64,000 nt of DNA from Flammula alnicola (Eukaryota; Basidiomycota; Agaricomycetes; Agaricales; Strophariaceae), in assembly GCA_015499995.1 (NCBI GenBank), contig JADNRV010000001.1, positions 806,001 to 870,000 of the forward strand, in the 5' to 3' direction. Shown piece by piece: positions 36,001-46,937 of the stretch (positions are counted from its first letter, which is position 1; the number at the start of each line of letters is the position of its first letter). Under the pieces are notes generated by a model. The model did not search any database. It saw only the letters and a list, made by a program, of their open reading frames with translations, and had not been told where the DNA came from. The position numbers and the translations under genes were made by a program.

Positions 36001-39000
36001 CGACTGGGAGGAGCAGGCGATGCAAACTACAAGAAAGCCATCGGATGAACAGCCTCACGATGATTCAGCGTGGTTGACGCCTCTGGGTCTCCGGGAAAAC
36101 ATGGTCAGCTACCTAGTCCGCCTTTCCACTGTAACGCACGATCAGCCAGCAAGGGCCACCCTTCTGCCGAAAGCCCTTTCTTTGCTCCAACTCATTGTCG
36201 GACCCAATGGATGGACAGATGTTACAGTTGGCTTACGATTCTTTTCCAGGACTCTCGAGGTACATATCAATTATAATCCATTGGCTATATTAACTCATGA
36301 CATTTTTCTTAGAATGACCTCCCGAATGACAATGCCACCTTACTCGCCCAAGCATTGTCATCGGCTAAAGTGCTGCAGGTCATCACCGCCGATCAACCAG
36401 ATTCTTGGTACATGACGAATGCCACTATCCTTCAGAAACTCATTCGCAAGGGCTTACTGGCAGACGATCATACACTAAACGAGACCCTCCAACCGATTTT
36501 CGATCAACTCATTCGACTGTATCCGTTGCCAAAAGAAGAGGAGGAACAACATGGAGAATTGTCAGATTTCCACAGTTTTGTGTATTCATCCATCGGAGAG
36601 GGTCTTCATAATTCGACGTCACTGCCAGGAATCCTCGGAATGCTTAAATCAGTCGTGCGGGTCGCACCTGAACGCATCGAGCCTTTCAGCCAACCTTTGA
36701 TGAAATTGCTGAGCAAACTCACAAAGGAGCACATTCATTCGTCGCCGACAACACCAGGGTATGAAACTAATGTACGTTTGGTCACGACTATCCTCGACAT
36801 CTGCCAAATGTCGGTTGCTTTTCTCGGGGACCAACGACGGTGGCTGTTGAGTACTCTGTGCGTATTCGTCGACAAGTCGAAGAGTTTAGCTTTATGTCGG
36901 TATATCTTGGACCTTGCCAAGACTTGGGCCCTACACAAGCAGGAAGCTTACCCTACCATGAAAGAAAAGGCGACTCTGCTCCAAAAAATGACGCTGTACG
37001 AAACTCGAGATCCCATCTTCCTGCCGTACCTGGAGCTCATATACGAGATCTACACTGAACCAGCATTGCGGCGCAGTGATTTGACGAACCGTCTTGAACA
37101 ATCATTTTTGCTCGGTTGTCGGGCGAAGGATTCCGCTTTGAGGGAACGTTTCATGGACTTGTTAGACATCAGCGTCCCTCGATCATTGTTTGGACGATTA
37201 ACCTATATTTTGGGAGTCCAAAGCTGGGATGCTCTTGCTGACCACAATTGGATCTATCTTGCTCTTCATCTTATATTTGGCGCTGCCGATGTGGAATTAC
37301 CGGCCAATTACGAGCGGCGGCAGCCTTCAAGCACCTCATCTGGCATAATACCAAGACCTCAAATACAAAGTGTCATTCGTCCCACTCAACGCTTATTATT
37401 TTTGGATCCTCAAGCTGCCCACGAAACATGGGTTTCTGTTTTCCCCGCAGTGTGGTCTTGTTTGACAAGGCGAGAACAATCCGAGATCACGAACCATATG
37501 GTCATTCTGCTCAGTAAAGATTATCATACCAAACAAGCATCCCTGCGGCCAAATGTAATCCAGACTCTCCTCACCGGTATTCATGCTTGTTCTCCACCGA
37601 TGACCCTCCCACCCCATCTTGTGAAGTACCTTGCCAAAACGTTCGGTGCTTGGCATATTGCCCTAGAAATTCTTGAAAAGTCCCTGGACTACACCAAAGA
37701 TGATGAAATCACCATCTGCGATCACATATACGATTCTTTGGCCGACGTCTATGCTGAGCTCGCTGAAGAGGACATGTTCTACGGGCTTTGGCGAAGGCGA
37801 TCCATCCGCCTGGAAACAAACATCGGGCTGGCCTATGAACAAGCCGGAATGTGGGAGCAAGCATCTCAGACCTATGAAGCCGCACAAAACAGGGTGAGAA
37901 TAGGTACCATTCCTTTTTCAGAGGCCGAATTTTGTTTATGGGAGGACCATTGGGTTCTATCGGCGGAAAAATTGCAACACTGGGATGTTCTATATGAATT
38001 TGCCAAGGGCGAAGGCAACCAGGAGTTGATGCTGGAGTGCGCGTGGAGAATCAAAGACTGGAACGAAAACAAGGACAGTCTGGAAGAGCAAATCAACTTA
38101 CTTCCAGAAATTCCGACACCCCGTCGAAGAGTTTTCGAGGCATACATTGCATTGCTTAAGCTTCCCGCCGCACTAGACAAGAACGTGGAATTCACGAGGT
38201 TCCTAGAAGATGCCATGCAATTATCTCTCCGTAAATGGGTGGGATTACCACAACACCTCTCCGTCGCGCACATACCATTGCTACAACACTTCCAGCAATT
38301 CGTGGAGCTTCAAGAAGCTGTCCAGATATTCGGGTCACTTTCTCAAACAAATGCGCAAAATCTGGAGAAGAAATCCTCGGAGCTCAAGATGGTTCTGCAA
38401 GCATGGCGCGAACGATTGCCCAACATTTATGACGACATCAATATTTGGAGCGACCTTGTTGCGTGGAGGCAGAACGTGTTCCATCTGATCAATAACGCCT
38501 ACATGCCACTCATCAACGGCCCCAATCATGGAAACGCCAATAATGCCAACACGTTTGGATATCGAGGCTATCATGAAACAGCCTGGATTATTAACCGCTT
38601 TGCCCACGTCGCTCGAAAGCACGAACTACTTGATGTCTGCTTCAATGCTTTGACGAAGATTTACACTCTTCCCAATATTGAAATTTCGGAAGCTTTCTTA
38701 AAGCTGCGAGAACAAGCTCGTGCCCACTATCAGAAACCCAATGACCTTCAAGCGGGGCTAGAGGTTATAAACAACACGAATCTCATGTTCTTTTCCACTG
38801 CACAGAAGGCCGAGTTCTATACTTTGAAAGGAATGTTCTATTCGCGTCTCAATCGTAACGAAGATGCAACTCTGTCATTCGGACAAGCTGTTCAGCTCGA
38901 TATGATGCAACCAAAAGCATGGGCCGAATGGGGTCGTTTCAGTGATCATGTCTTCAAAGAGTTCCCCAACGATCTCGGCCAAGCCGCCAATGCTGTTAGC

Positions 39001-41694
39001 TGTTACCTTCAAGCCGCCGGGTTATACAAAAACGGGAAAAGCAGGCCTCTTCTTGCCCGAATCCTGTGGCTCCTGAGTTTGGACGATAGTACTTCGACAA
39101 TATCTCGTGCTTTCGACACTTACAAGGGCGATGCAGCATTTTGGTTCTGGATTACATTTATACCTCAACTGTGCCTCTCCCTTTCCCATCGCGAATGGAA
39201 ACAAGCACGATATCTTCTATTAAATCTTGCAAGACATTATCCTCAGGTAAGATCTAATTTACGATCGTCCTTTGATGTCAAGCTTACAATCTGAAAGGCA
39301 ATATTTTATCACCTTCGTACGACTCGTGAAGAAATGCAGATCATGAGGAAGGCTGTGGCTGCTCGAGTTGCAGCCCAAGCTTCTGCTGAGTCGGCCAGAC
39401 GACCCAACTCGGATCAGCCGATGAGGGAAGCAAGTGAACCGACTCAGATGGAAACCTCGACTACGCCTATTGCTCCTTCCGCTTCCGCTCCTGATCCCAA
39501 TACCACGAATGCTTCTGCAATAACCTTGCCATCCAATCTCAATATGACTGATGCAAGCTCGCACCCTCGCGCAGCTTGGGAACATGTGGACGAAATTCTG
39601 CAGACCTTGAAGACAACCTTCCCATTGCTGATTTTGAGCCTAGAAACGATGGTTGATCAAGTACAACACAAATTCAAACCATCGCCTGAGGAAGAAGTAT
39701 ATCGTAATATTTCCATGTTACTCTCGGATGCTATTCAGGCATGTTTTTCACTGGTTTTCATCATACAAAGTCTAATCCTCCATTATTTCCAGAATTATGT
39801 CATTCGTATTAATTCGCCAGATGACGATGGTTTGCTCACGGCAAATACGATTACGACCCTTACACGCATGTCTATCAATCTTCCTGCATTTGTCAAGGTT
39901 GGTAACCTTACTTCTGCGAACTAAAACATTGAGCTAAAAAATCTGAGAAGAAAGAGTTTGAGGAAGATTTCTTACTTAACAAGCCAACCCACTATGAATA
40001 CATCCAGCGACTTCAACAGTGGCGTAACAAGTACGAAACAACCCTCGACGCCCGGCCTCGTCTACAACCTTTGGCCGTTCTTAGTCATTACTTGACGGAG
40101 TTCCAATACAGTAAGATAGACGAGATAGAAATCCCTGGTCAATATACGGAGGTGAGTCGTGATAATTTATGAAGGTTGAGGTATGCTCAGCTGCTACTAG
40201 GACAAAGACTCAAATCAATACTTCGTTCGAATCCAAAAATTCGCCCCTAAATTTGAGAATTGCCGTTCTAATGGGTCCTGGTGGAAGCGACTCACACTGC
40301 ATGGCAATGACAATTCCAAGACCTCCTTTACTGTCCAGCTTCCTTGCCATCGCCAACACCGCCGGGAAGACAGAGTCATCCAGATTTTCCGAACCTTCAA
40401 TGGGTATGCAAAATTCCTTCCTCATCATTTCCGTTAGTTCTAACTTTTCTGCTCCAGCGCACTTGGTCGAAATAAGGAAAGCCGAAAGCGGAACTTGACC
40501 TTCCATCTTCCAGCTGCGGTATCATGCAGTCCTAATGTCCGTCTCTACCAAACCGATTCTTCTTACATATCGTTCGGGGATATCTATGATCTGCATTGCG
40601 AGGCAAAGGGGATTTCAAGAGAAGAACCGATATTATTTATGGGCGAGAAGGTTCGAAAGGTTCTTCGGGATTACCGACAACAGTTCGCCAAGAAGCAGGT
40701 GTGTCAAACCGTGATCCTGGCATTAAAACATCAATTGATCTTGTCCGTAGCCTACAAAAGTGGAGTATGTTACGCTCAAAAAAGAGTCGTGTGATGAAAT
40801 TAGCGCCAAAATGGTTCCGGACGACATCTTAACAAATGTAAGGGTCTTTCTGCCAATCGTTCTATGGAGCTTACTGTGTTCCAGTATATGGTCCGTTCGA
40901 TGGATGGACCTGAGGAACTATGGCGCATGCGGAAACAATTCGCTCTCCAGGTTGCCTCGTCCAGCTTCATGACCTATACCTTCTCCCTTTCTAGCCGTCA
41001 TCCACCCCGCTTCCAAGTGTCTCGAGCTACTGGCTTGATTGCAATGACAGAACTCCTGCCAGGTTCGTAACTTCCACCAAAAATGCGTGGTCATTCAAGT
41101 GATTTTCTTCCCTTCTTTCTCGTTAGGCGTTTCGGGTCAAACCCCTGTTTTCGCTACGAGCGACGTTGTGCCCTTCCGTCTCACCCCTAACATGCAGAAC
41201 TTCTTGGGTCCAATATTTACAGAAGGTCTATTGACTTCAGGTATCATGGCAATAGGCAGATCTTTAACAGAACCCGAGGTACGTACTCTCTGAGTATAAA
41301 TCAAAACGACTAATTCAAGGGTCACTTGATTTTATAGTTTGATATGGAGCAGCAGCTGTGTCTTCTCACCAGAGATGAAGTATCTACGTGGCTAACAATG
41401 CGGGGACGGCCATGGCAAGTCGACGGCGACTTTAGAAAGCATATTACGGCGCACACTGAACAAATCGTCAAGCGAGCGGAAACTATGGCCTGCAAACTTG
41501 AGAGAGATAATGTAGCATCCTTTTTTCTTTTTTTCTTCTAAATTTCTCTGATCTAGTATGCATAACAGGCTTTGATCAACAACGGACTAAATGCGAATGT
41601 TCCTGTCGTTCAAACGGTTACGAATCTGATATCCAGCGCGACGAATCCAATCCAACTTGCCAAAATGGGGGAGCTGTATCAACCCTGGTTCTGA
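30096..41694 (+). CDS. TRA1: TRA1/TRRAP, PIKK-family scaffold of SAGA and NuA4
   Basis: A very large pseudokinase that recruits SAGA and NuA4 acetyltransferase complexes to activators. The start MATPSPMNHVPNSVAMSDLE joins across a 60-nt intron to ELRVRHVLACEIREML. Thousands of residues of HEAT repeats follow (to about 37100), with long exons at 31853-33050, 33102-34195 and 34520-36260. The FAT region is about 37150-39300 and includes MFYGLWRRRSIRLETNIGLA. The FRB-like and kinase-like part begins near 39560. The exon QYFVRIQKFAPKFENCRSNG leads to HRREDRVIQIFRTFN and RKRNLTFHLPAAVSCSPNVR. As in TRRAP, I see no HRD or DFG motif; the position reads VVPFRLTPNMQNFLGP. The FATC end is IQLAKMGELYQPWF. 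Total is about 3,600 residues in roughly twenty exons. Confidence 0.96.
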
Positions 41695-41874
41695 CAACTG
41701 CAATCACCATTGGTTACTTTGAGACCACCATCTGTACCCTGTACTAATACTTAGTGTTTGTATCATATTCCAACCTTCAATCTCGCGGCATTTTTGGCCA
41801 TTTGATCCGTAGAAGACAATATCATTTGTATTATGTACATAAGTCCGAACTGTGAAAATATTTCACCAAACGAT

Positions 41875-42911
41875 CTACAAGAGACCTTCTGAACGAAGCG
41901 CACCCATAATTAAGAAGGCTGACCGTTGGTCGCGATCCACACCCACCCAGTCGCCTTGTTTCCATTCCATGATGTCCTCGCTGTCCCAGGCATAAGGATC
42001 ATCGTCTTGAACATTCATGCCTGTGTTTTTTGTACCTTTTAACTCCTCATCTCGATCCCATAAAACGTCCTCCCACTGTGCATCACTGATCGTGACAGCA
42101 ACAGTTTTCGCATCCCTGATATTCGGTAGGATTGATGTCAGTAAATTGGAGAGGAGTTCCGAAGTTCCATCAGCTATGGCGGAATGAAGGACGGGTAGGG
42201 GAAGATATTCTGCCTGTTCATAAAATTTCAGGATGGCAATGATGGGCATAATGGGTAGATTTTTACCTCAAGGAGCATTCCCTTGACCGCACCTCCGGCC
42301 AGGATCACATTTCCAATTCGAACCAACCAATCGGTGCCAATGGCAAACGTTTGGCCGTCAATGATTAATTGCTGACCGCTTGTTTGGTTTCTTTGAGTAT
42401 TGCTAGAGGATGTCTGCCGGACTGAGATCCACCTGGCTTTGATTTGAGCTAACAGTTGTTCCAAACCACCTGGTGGCTTGAGAGTAAGGAACGTGTTCCG
42501 ATAATGTGACGGGCTTTGTAGATATGCAGCTTCTTGGCCAGGAGGAGCTGCAGCTAGAACGTCTGCTCGACTAGGAGCTAGCGGGTCTTCGAGGAGAATG
42601 AATACGTTCTCGTCCAGAGTAAGAGCATACATATTCCGTTCAGCCGGAATTTGGTATCCAGGAATTTGACCCAATTGAGAGCGATAAGACTTGACAGAAA
42701 GATACCATTTGCCACGAAATTGCGCCTACCATGACCGGTCAGAGAAGTTAGTGCATGTTAAGCTCAACTCACGTTGTGATTCAGAACTAGATTGTCTCGG
42801 ACCAATTGAAGGCCGGTAGGAGGGGCGTTCAGCCAACGAGCTAAGCTACAAAGAATATCAACCCCAATCATACAGTTAAATGTCAGATAGTTCAAACCCG
42901 GTAAAGCCCAT
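41875..42911 (-). CDS. MED20: Mediator head-module subunit MED20 (Srb2)
   Basis: A Mediator head subunit that pairs with MED18 and contacts the TBP/RNA polymerase II interface. A tiny first exon, MGFTG, joins across an intron near 42857-42897 to LARWLNAPPTGLQLVRDNLV, the usual fungal MED20 opening. RGKWYLSVKSYR, a Tyr/Asn-rich stretch and NMYALTLDENVFILLEDPLA (about 42590-42640) follow. The diagnostic block is QTFAIGTDWLVRIGNVILAG followed by GAVKGMLLEAEYLPLP, split by an intron near 42215-42265. The acidic C-terminus includes DPYAWDSEDIMEWKQGDWVG and ends MGALRSEGLL. About 290 residues. Its 3' end converges on TRA1 with 180 bp between stop codons. Confidence 0.88.
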
Positions 42912-43155
42912 CTCACTTAAATATTCACCGAGGGGGGGAGGGGAAATAAGCAGAATAATAATGCCCACAGATTAAGAATGAAGGTACCAGTTGTTGATAC
43001 CGAATTCGAACCAATTTATGAATCTGCGGTTCAGGTGGGTCACAGATCACTCATAATTCACCTGACGTGACTATTCGTGTCGTGACCGCCCACTTACTGG
43101 ACAGTGGACCTGGACCAAAATAGGATTTGGACGCCAACTAAGGCTTCTAAGGATA

Positions 43156-44163
43156 CTAAGGCCTAAGTATAGGTGACCTGTCCTTGCCGGCAGCCGTCGC
43201 AGCATTTCTCTGTTCTTTGGCATACTTGCGCTTGGCTAACTCTGACTTGAAAGACCCGGGACGTTTTGAATTGGTGATTTTTATAGTCGAAAATTACATT
43301 CCAAAGTGCACCGTCAATGCGATGTACTTACTCTGCATGCATGCTAGGAGTTTCTAATCGAGGTGCCTGAAAAAGCGTCGCCAAACCCGTTAGGGAAAAT
43401 GTGAGTGAGATTTAGAGGAATTCGGGTGGTATGCTCACGAATGGATGTTGAAAGTGCAGTACTATCCGGGAATTCAATGTGCCATTCCAATTGGCCTTGG
43501 AACCACCCGTTTTCAGTGACTCGTCCTGTTCAGAACATAAATGGGACTTACTGTTGAGGATCGTCTTCATTCGACCAGGAAGAGCATACTGGTTCCATCT
43601 GGCTGTTCTCTGTAGCTGCCACCTCCACTACTAGTAAACCTTGACATCAGAACTCGAGCGTCGTTCTAACCAAATATCGTACCGTCAACTTCAGGAATAT
43701 CTTCGAGATAAGTGAATGAATAATGCAATTTTCGGGAAGACCTCGATCCTTTCTCTCGCTTGGTGGACGGGATTCTGATTAAGGACTTGGAGTCCTCCAT
43801 CATGGTCTTGAATTTGAGATCGACGAAAAGGCTAGCATCCCATGCACTGGTTTCCTGTACCAATTCTTCTATGAGACCGAGAAGTTTTTCGGAGTCGTCA
43901 TATTTTGTTTTTTTGGGGGGCTTTCTGGTGCTCGGTCGTGTACTACGTCGCGACGATTTTCGTTCCTCGGTGTTCCGGCCGGGTTTTCCGACGTCGACTG
44001 CACGGCAGATTGGATCAAGAGAAGAGAATGTAGGAGACGCTTCAATATTAGCATCGGCATTGCTTTGAGCATCGTCGCTATAACAATAAGATATCGCGAT
44101 ATGTGGATTCTCGACATAAGATTTCCAGGAGTGGTCGTCTTCACTGTCGGAAGGAAGAAACAT
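43156..44163 (-). CDS. Hypothetical protein, Ser/Arg- and acidic-rich
   Basis: I do not recognise this protein. The first exon (44163 to about 43680) encodes MFLPSDSEDDHSWKSYVENP, a basic stretch with SRRSTRPSTRKPPKKTKYDD, a likely helix EKLLGLIEELVQETSAWDAS, and SSRKLHYSFTYLEDIPEVD. It looks like a nuclear protein with a short helix between charged linkers. Downstream exons were traced by splice signals to about 43400-43660. Two frames there are both open and protein-like (one contains WFQGQLEWHIEFPDS, the other LHFQHPFAPRLETPS), so the order of exons is not settled. A basic C-terminal segment ELAKRKYAKEQRNAATAAGK is seen near 43190-43250, but does not join in frame by a normal intron. The 5' exon is good; the 3' end is provisional. 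Confidence 0.5.
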
Positions 44164-44453
44164 TGTGCGTAATGGAGAGGGTCAACCTTTGGACTGCGTC
44201 GCTGTATACGGTTTGGGGAGATGGGGTTCTTGGACGACGCCTGACGGGTTTTATTGGACCTTTTTCGGGCTCACGCTGAAGTGAAATTTGGAGGTATCGC
44301 GGCATGAAGATGTATAAGGCGCTGGCAGAGTAGTTGAGATATCATATGTTGAGTGGAAAAAGCCATCCTGATCTTGAGAGGATTCCAAAACGCCATGTCG
44401 AGCAGACGAGCTGCACGGAAAAAAGGACTGTGGGGTTATGTCGAGTCCCGGAA

Positions 44454-45455
44454 TCACATCATCTCCGAATTGTGTAGAATTGCAATCAGGCTTGAGATCC
44501 TCTGAACTGCCGGAGGACAACGGGGGCTTTGGGATATTTGAGGGGTTGATCGCCGGTTAAGTGGCAAAGGCGATTCGAGATAGCTTGGATGTGGTGTTGG
44601 AATATGAGGGCGGCGATGCCTACGCGGAAGAAGTAGTGCACGCTCTGGAGAGATGATATCGCTAGCAGGTGTAGCTGTCGCCACGGACATAGGTGAACCA
44701 GGTGGGGTCTCATCTCCAGATGTTCGGAACAAGTCGTCGGCATACAAGACAGACGAGTGCTGAGAGATAGGCTGACTCCCAGGAGGAAAGCCTAATCGCC
44801 AGCTATAATGATCGAGTTCAATTCCATTTTCCAAAACCAGAGGCAGGCCGTTGTTGGACGTCAGTGCCGGCGAAGGTGTGGACAGCTCCCAGGACAGGCC
44901 ACAAGTTTTTCGTACATTAGATTCTTCTCCGGACACATCAAAATTGCGAGTCCCGCCCATAGAGCTTCTACGAGTATATTTATCCGGAATAATTGTTGAC
45001 CGCCCATTGGATCGACGACGAGAACTGATTGAAGGATATATGTGAATGAAAGACATCTGACTAGAGACCGTCTCGACGATATTTGAACACCTAGTTTCCC
45101 AGGAAGGCGAGCCAAAAAGACCGACGAGGAATCCAGACCTCCCGCTTCTAGTATCTGCCAACTTTTCAACCACAGAGGAAGTTGAAAGATTGTCGTACCA
45201 CCGTGATTGTGAGACTAAGATCGTCTGGTTTGTTCGTGTCATAAGATTGGGACGTCTGCGACGGCGAGATAGATAAATCAATTTTGCGACAAAGAGAAGA
45301 GCCAATAATGAAGCGAGTGTCAATACTGCGGCGAGATATGAGGAACCTTTCATAGGGTGCGACTCAATGCGAGGTTGCGGAGAAGCTTGAGCAATGAAAC
45401 CAGGAGTTCGGGTAAAGAGCAGCACAAGGCATGTCAAGGCGGTTTTCTGATGCAT
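44454..45455 (-). CDS. Hypothetical single-pass membrane protein
   Basis: No family recognised. A continuous frame of 333 codons starts MHQKTALTCLVLLFTRTPGF, a probable signal peptide. A second hydrophobic segment, SYLAAVLTLASLLALLFVAK (about residues 39-58), is followed immediately by LIYLSRRRRRP, a basic stop-transfer. This predicts a short lumenal or extracellular part and a long cytoplasmic tail. The tail is Ser/Pro/Thr-rich with TPPGSP and several RRSS-type sites suited to phosphorylation. Near the 3' end a second frame stays open from 44520 to 44251 (SSEDLKPDCNSTQFGDDVIP and onward to FHFSVSPKKVQ) and looks more protein-like than the last 25 codons of the main frame. An unseen intron or a frameshift may therefore move the true end to 44251. 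The gap to the next gene is then under 100 bp. Confidence 0.6.
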   Translation of the reverse strand: MHQKTALTCLVLLFTRTPGFIAQASPQPRIESHPMKGSSYLAAVLTLASLLALLFVAKLIYLSRRRRRPNLMTRTNQTILVSQSRWYDNLSTSSVVEKLADTRSGRSGFLVGLFGSPSWETRCSNIVETVSSQMSFIHIYPSISSRRRSNGRSTIIPDKYTRRSSMGGTRNFDVSGEESNVRKTCGLSWELSTPSPALTSNNGLPLVLENGIELDHYSWRLGFPPGSQPISQHSSVLYADDLFRTSGDETPPGSPMSVATATPASDIISPERALLLPRRHRRPHIPTPHPSYLESPLPLNRRSTPQISQSPRCPPAVQRISSLIAILHNSEMM

Positions 45456-45590
45456 CAGGAGAATATGTGTTCAGTGAAAAAGATGATGGGACAGAGTGAC
45501 TTATTATCGTGTCCGATGACATCACTGATATGATTGAACTTATGTAAACATGTACAATTGAACTACTTAATGGCCTATTGGCTTCATTCT

Positions 45591-46170
45591 TTAGTAGTCC
45601 GCAGCAGAAGCATCATAGAGTTGCTCCTTAGCTGTTTGAGGCTTCGTAAGTTTCTTGACTTGTCTTACAAACGAAGATAAGCTTACCATGGTGCTTTGCC
45701 TTCTGACTATCGACGAAGTCGAGCTTTGTATATCCGATGTAAGTCAATTGATATCATGATTGACTGAGAAGCTTACGCCTTTCGTTTCCACGATGCGATC
45801 GATGAAGGCACCGGAGAGACTAGCTCTGAATTTTCGTTGAGTCAAGAACACAGTGCACATAAACGGCCGATACTTACAAGATTTCCTTTGCCTGAGCGTG
45901 GGACGCAGGTTGACCATTCGCTGCGCAGTGCTTCTCGTATGCTTTCGCAGCCTAAAGGGTCTCTCAATGCCATATACAGGTAGTACGGAATGAACACGTA
46001 CCTCGTATGAAGCGGCAGCAGCAATGAGCTCGTGGGACAGTTCTGCTTTGTGAGGGGCGTTGACGACCTGAACGAGAAAGCGGTGAGCTAAGATATGAGA
46101 CACAAGGGTCAAGGTAAAGTACCTGTTCGTAGGCCTGTGCTTGATCAGAATCGCTGTCGAACCAACCCAT
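45591..46170 (-). CDS. cipC: CipC-like protein (concanamycin-induced protein C family)
   Basis: Small cytosolic fungal proteins first noticed as induced by the antibiotic concanamycin and later seen in infection and stress conditions; the biochemical role is unknown (family knowledge). The first exon reads MGWFDSDSDQAQAYEQ, the standard family opening. After an intron it continues VVNAPHKAELSHELIAAAAS and YEAAKAYEKHCAANGQPASH. Next come AKEILASLSGAFIDRIVETK, DFVDSQKAKHH and a tail ending LYDASAADY. The protein is about 110 residues in five exons, normal for the family. The rest of the tail is Gln/Lys-rich. Four introns in such a short gene are typical for basidiomycete members. The upstream 267 bp to the next candidate gene holds its promoter. 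Confidence 0.9.
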
Positions 46171-46437
46171 AGTAGATATTTATATATGAGTAAGAGATGT
46201 AGATGGGGGAGAGGAGCTCTGAAGATCAGCTAAACTGGCGGCGGGCCTTTATATACCTTTTCAGGCCCACCGCTCGAGATGAGTTCACATAGAATTAACC
46301 CAAGGGGGCGTACTTATCGATGAGCTGATCATCGCTATTGCGACATCCGCATGTGTCCAGTTATTTTTAGCCGCCACTCCATTCCGGTTATTTCGATAGA
46401 TGGGTCACAGGATGGTACCTAGGATAATTTTAGCTCT

Positions 46438-46937
46438 CTAATCTGCGGTGTTGCGAAGGTTGGAGATGCAACATCTTATAACTAAACATAGGCTTCCTGA
46501 GCGCTCCTTCCAAGCTTCTTCAAGCCAGTCGCAGGTGATCCAGCCGGAAAGCAGCTTTTCCCACTCATTCATTCTGCTCCGTAGAACTTCTTGAAGCTTC
46601 TGACTGGGAGCTTCGACCTGACAAACATGTTCAGCATCAGCTGGAAACAGTGGGAATGGAAAGGGTTGATAAACCTCTTCTGATAGCTTCTACGAGGCTA
46701 TACTCTCCAATGAATCTCAGGCTCGGGCTGATAGTAAAGGTTCCACTAATGGACAGATCAAGATAAATCGTCATGGCTTTGGTGCGCCCTATGTATCAGC
46801 ATCACCATCGTCCCCAATATGAAATTCGGTCAATCCGTAGTTAGACGAGTTTGAAGGAACTCTGCATGCGCAGCAGCCAACCGTTGCCACTGGCCAGCAT
46901 GGAGCGGAAAGGGGCGGAGATTTGTCTCCAGGATCAT
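46438..46937 (-). CDS. Candidate small spliced gene, unknown function
   Basis: This gene is not evident as one open frame and was assembled from three exons. Exon 1 (46937-46847) encodes MILETNLRPFPLHAGQWQRL and AAAHAEFLQT. A 58-nt GT-AG intron (46846-46789) follows. Exon 2 encodes TKAMTIYLDLSISGTFTISP and SLRFIGEYSL. A 76-nt intron with a branch-like CTGAAC joins it in frame to VEAPSQKLQEVLRSRMNEWE and KLLSGWITCDWLEEAWKERS, ending SNLRNTAD. An alternative splice using a 34-nt intron keeps a further run, EAIRRADAEHVCQ. The Trp-rich amphipathic content and three in-frame joins support a real gene or a young pseudogene. An in-frame stop directly precedes the ATG. No family was recognised. Confidence 0.4.

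Noticed and set aside
40210..40506. Minus-strand open frame of 98 codons
   Set aside because: It is antisense to the TRA1 kinase-like exon, which matches TRRAP residue by residue.
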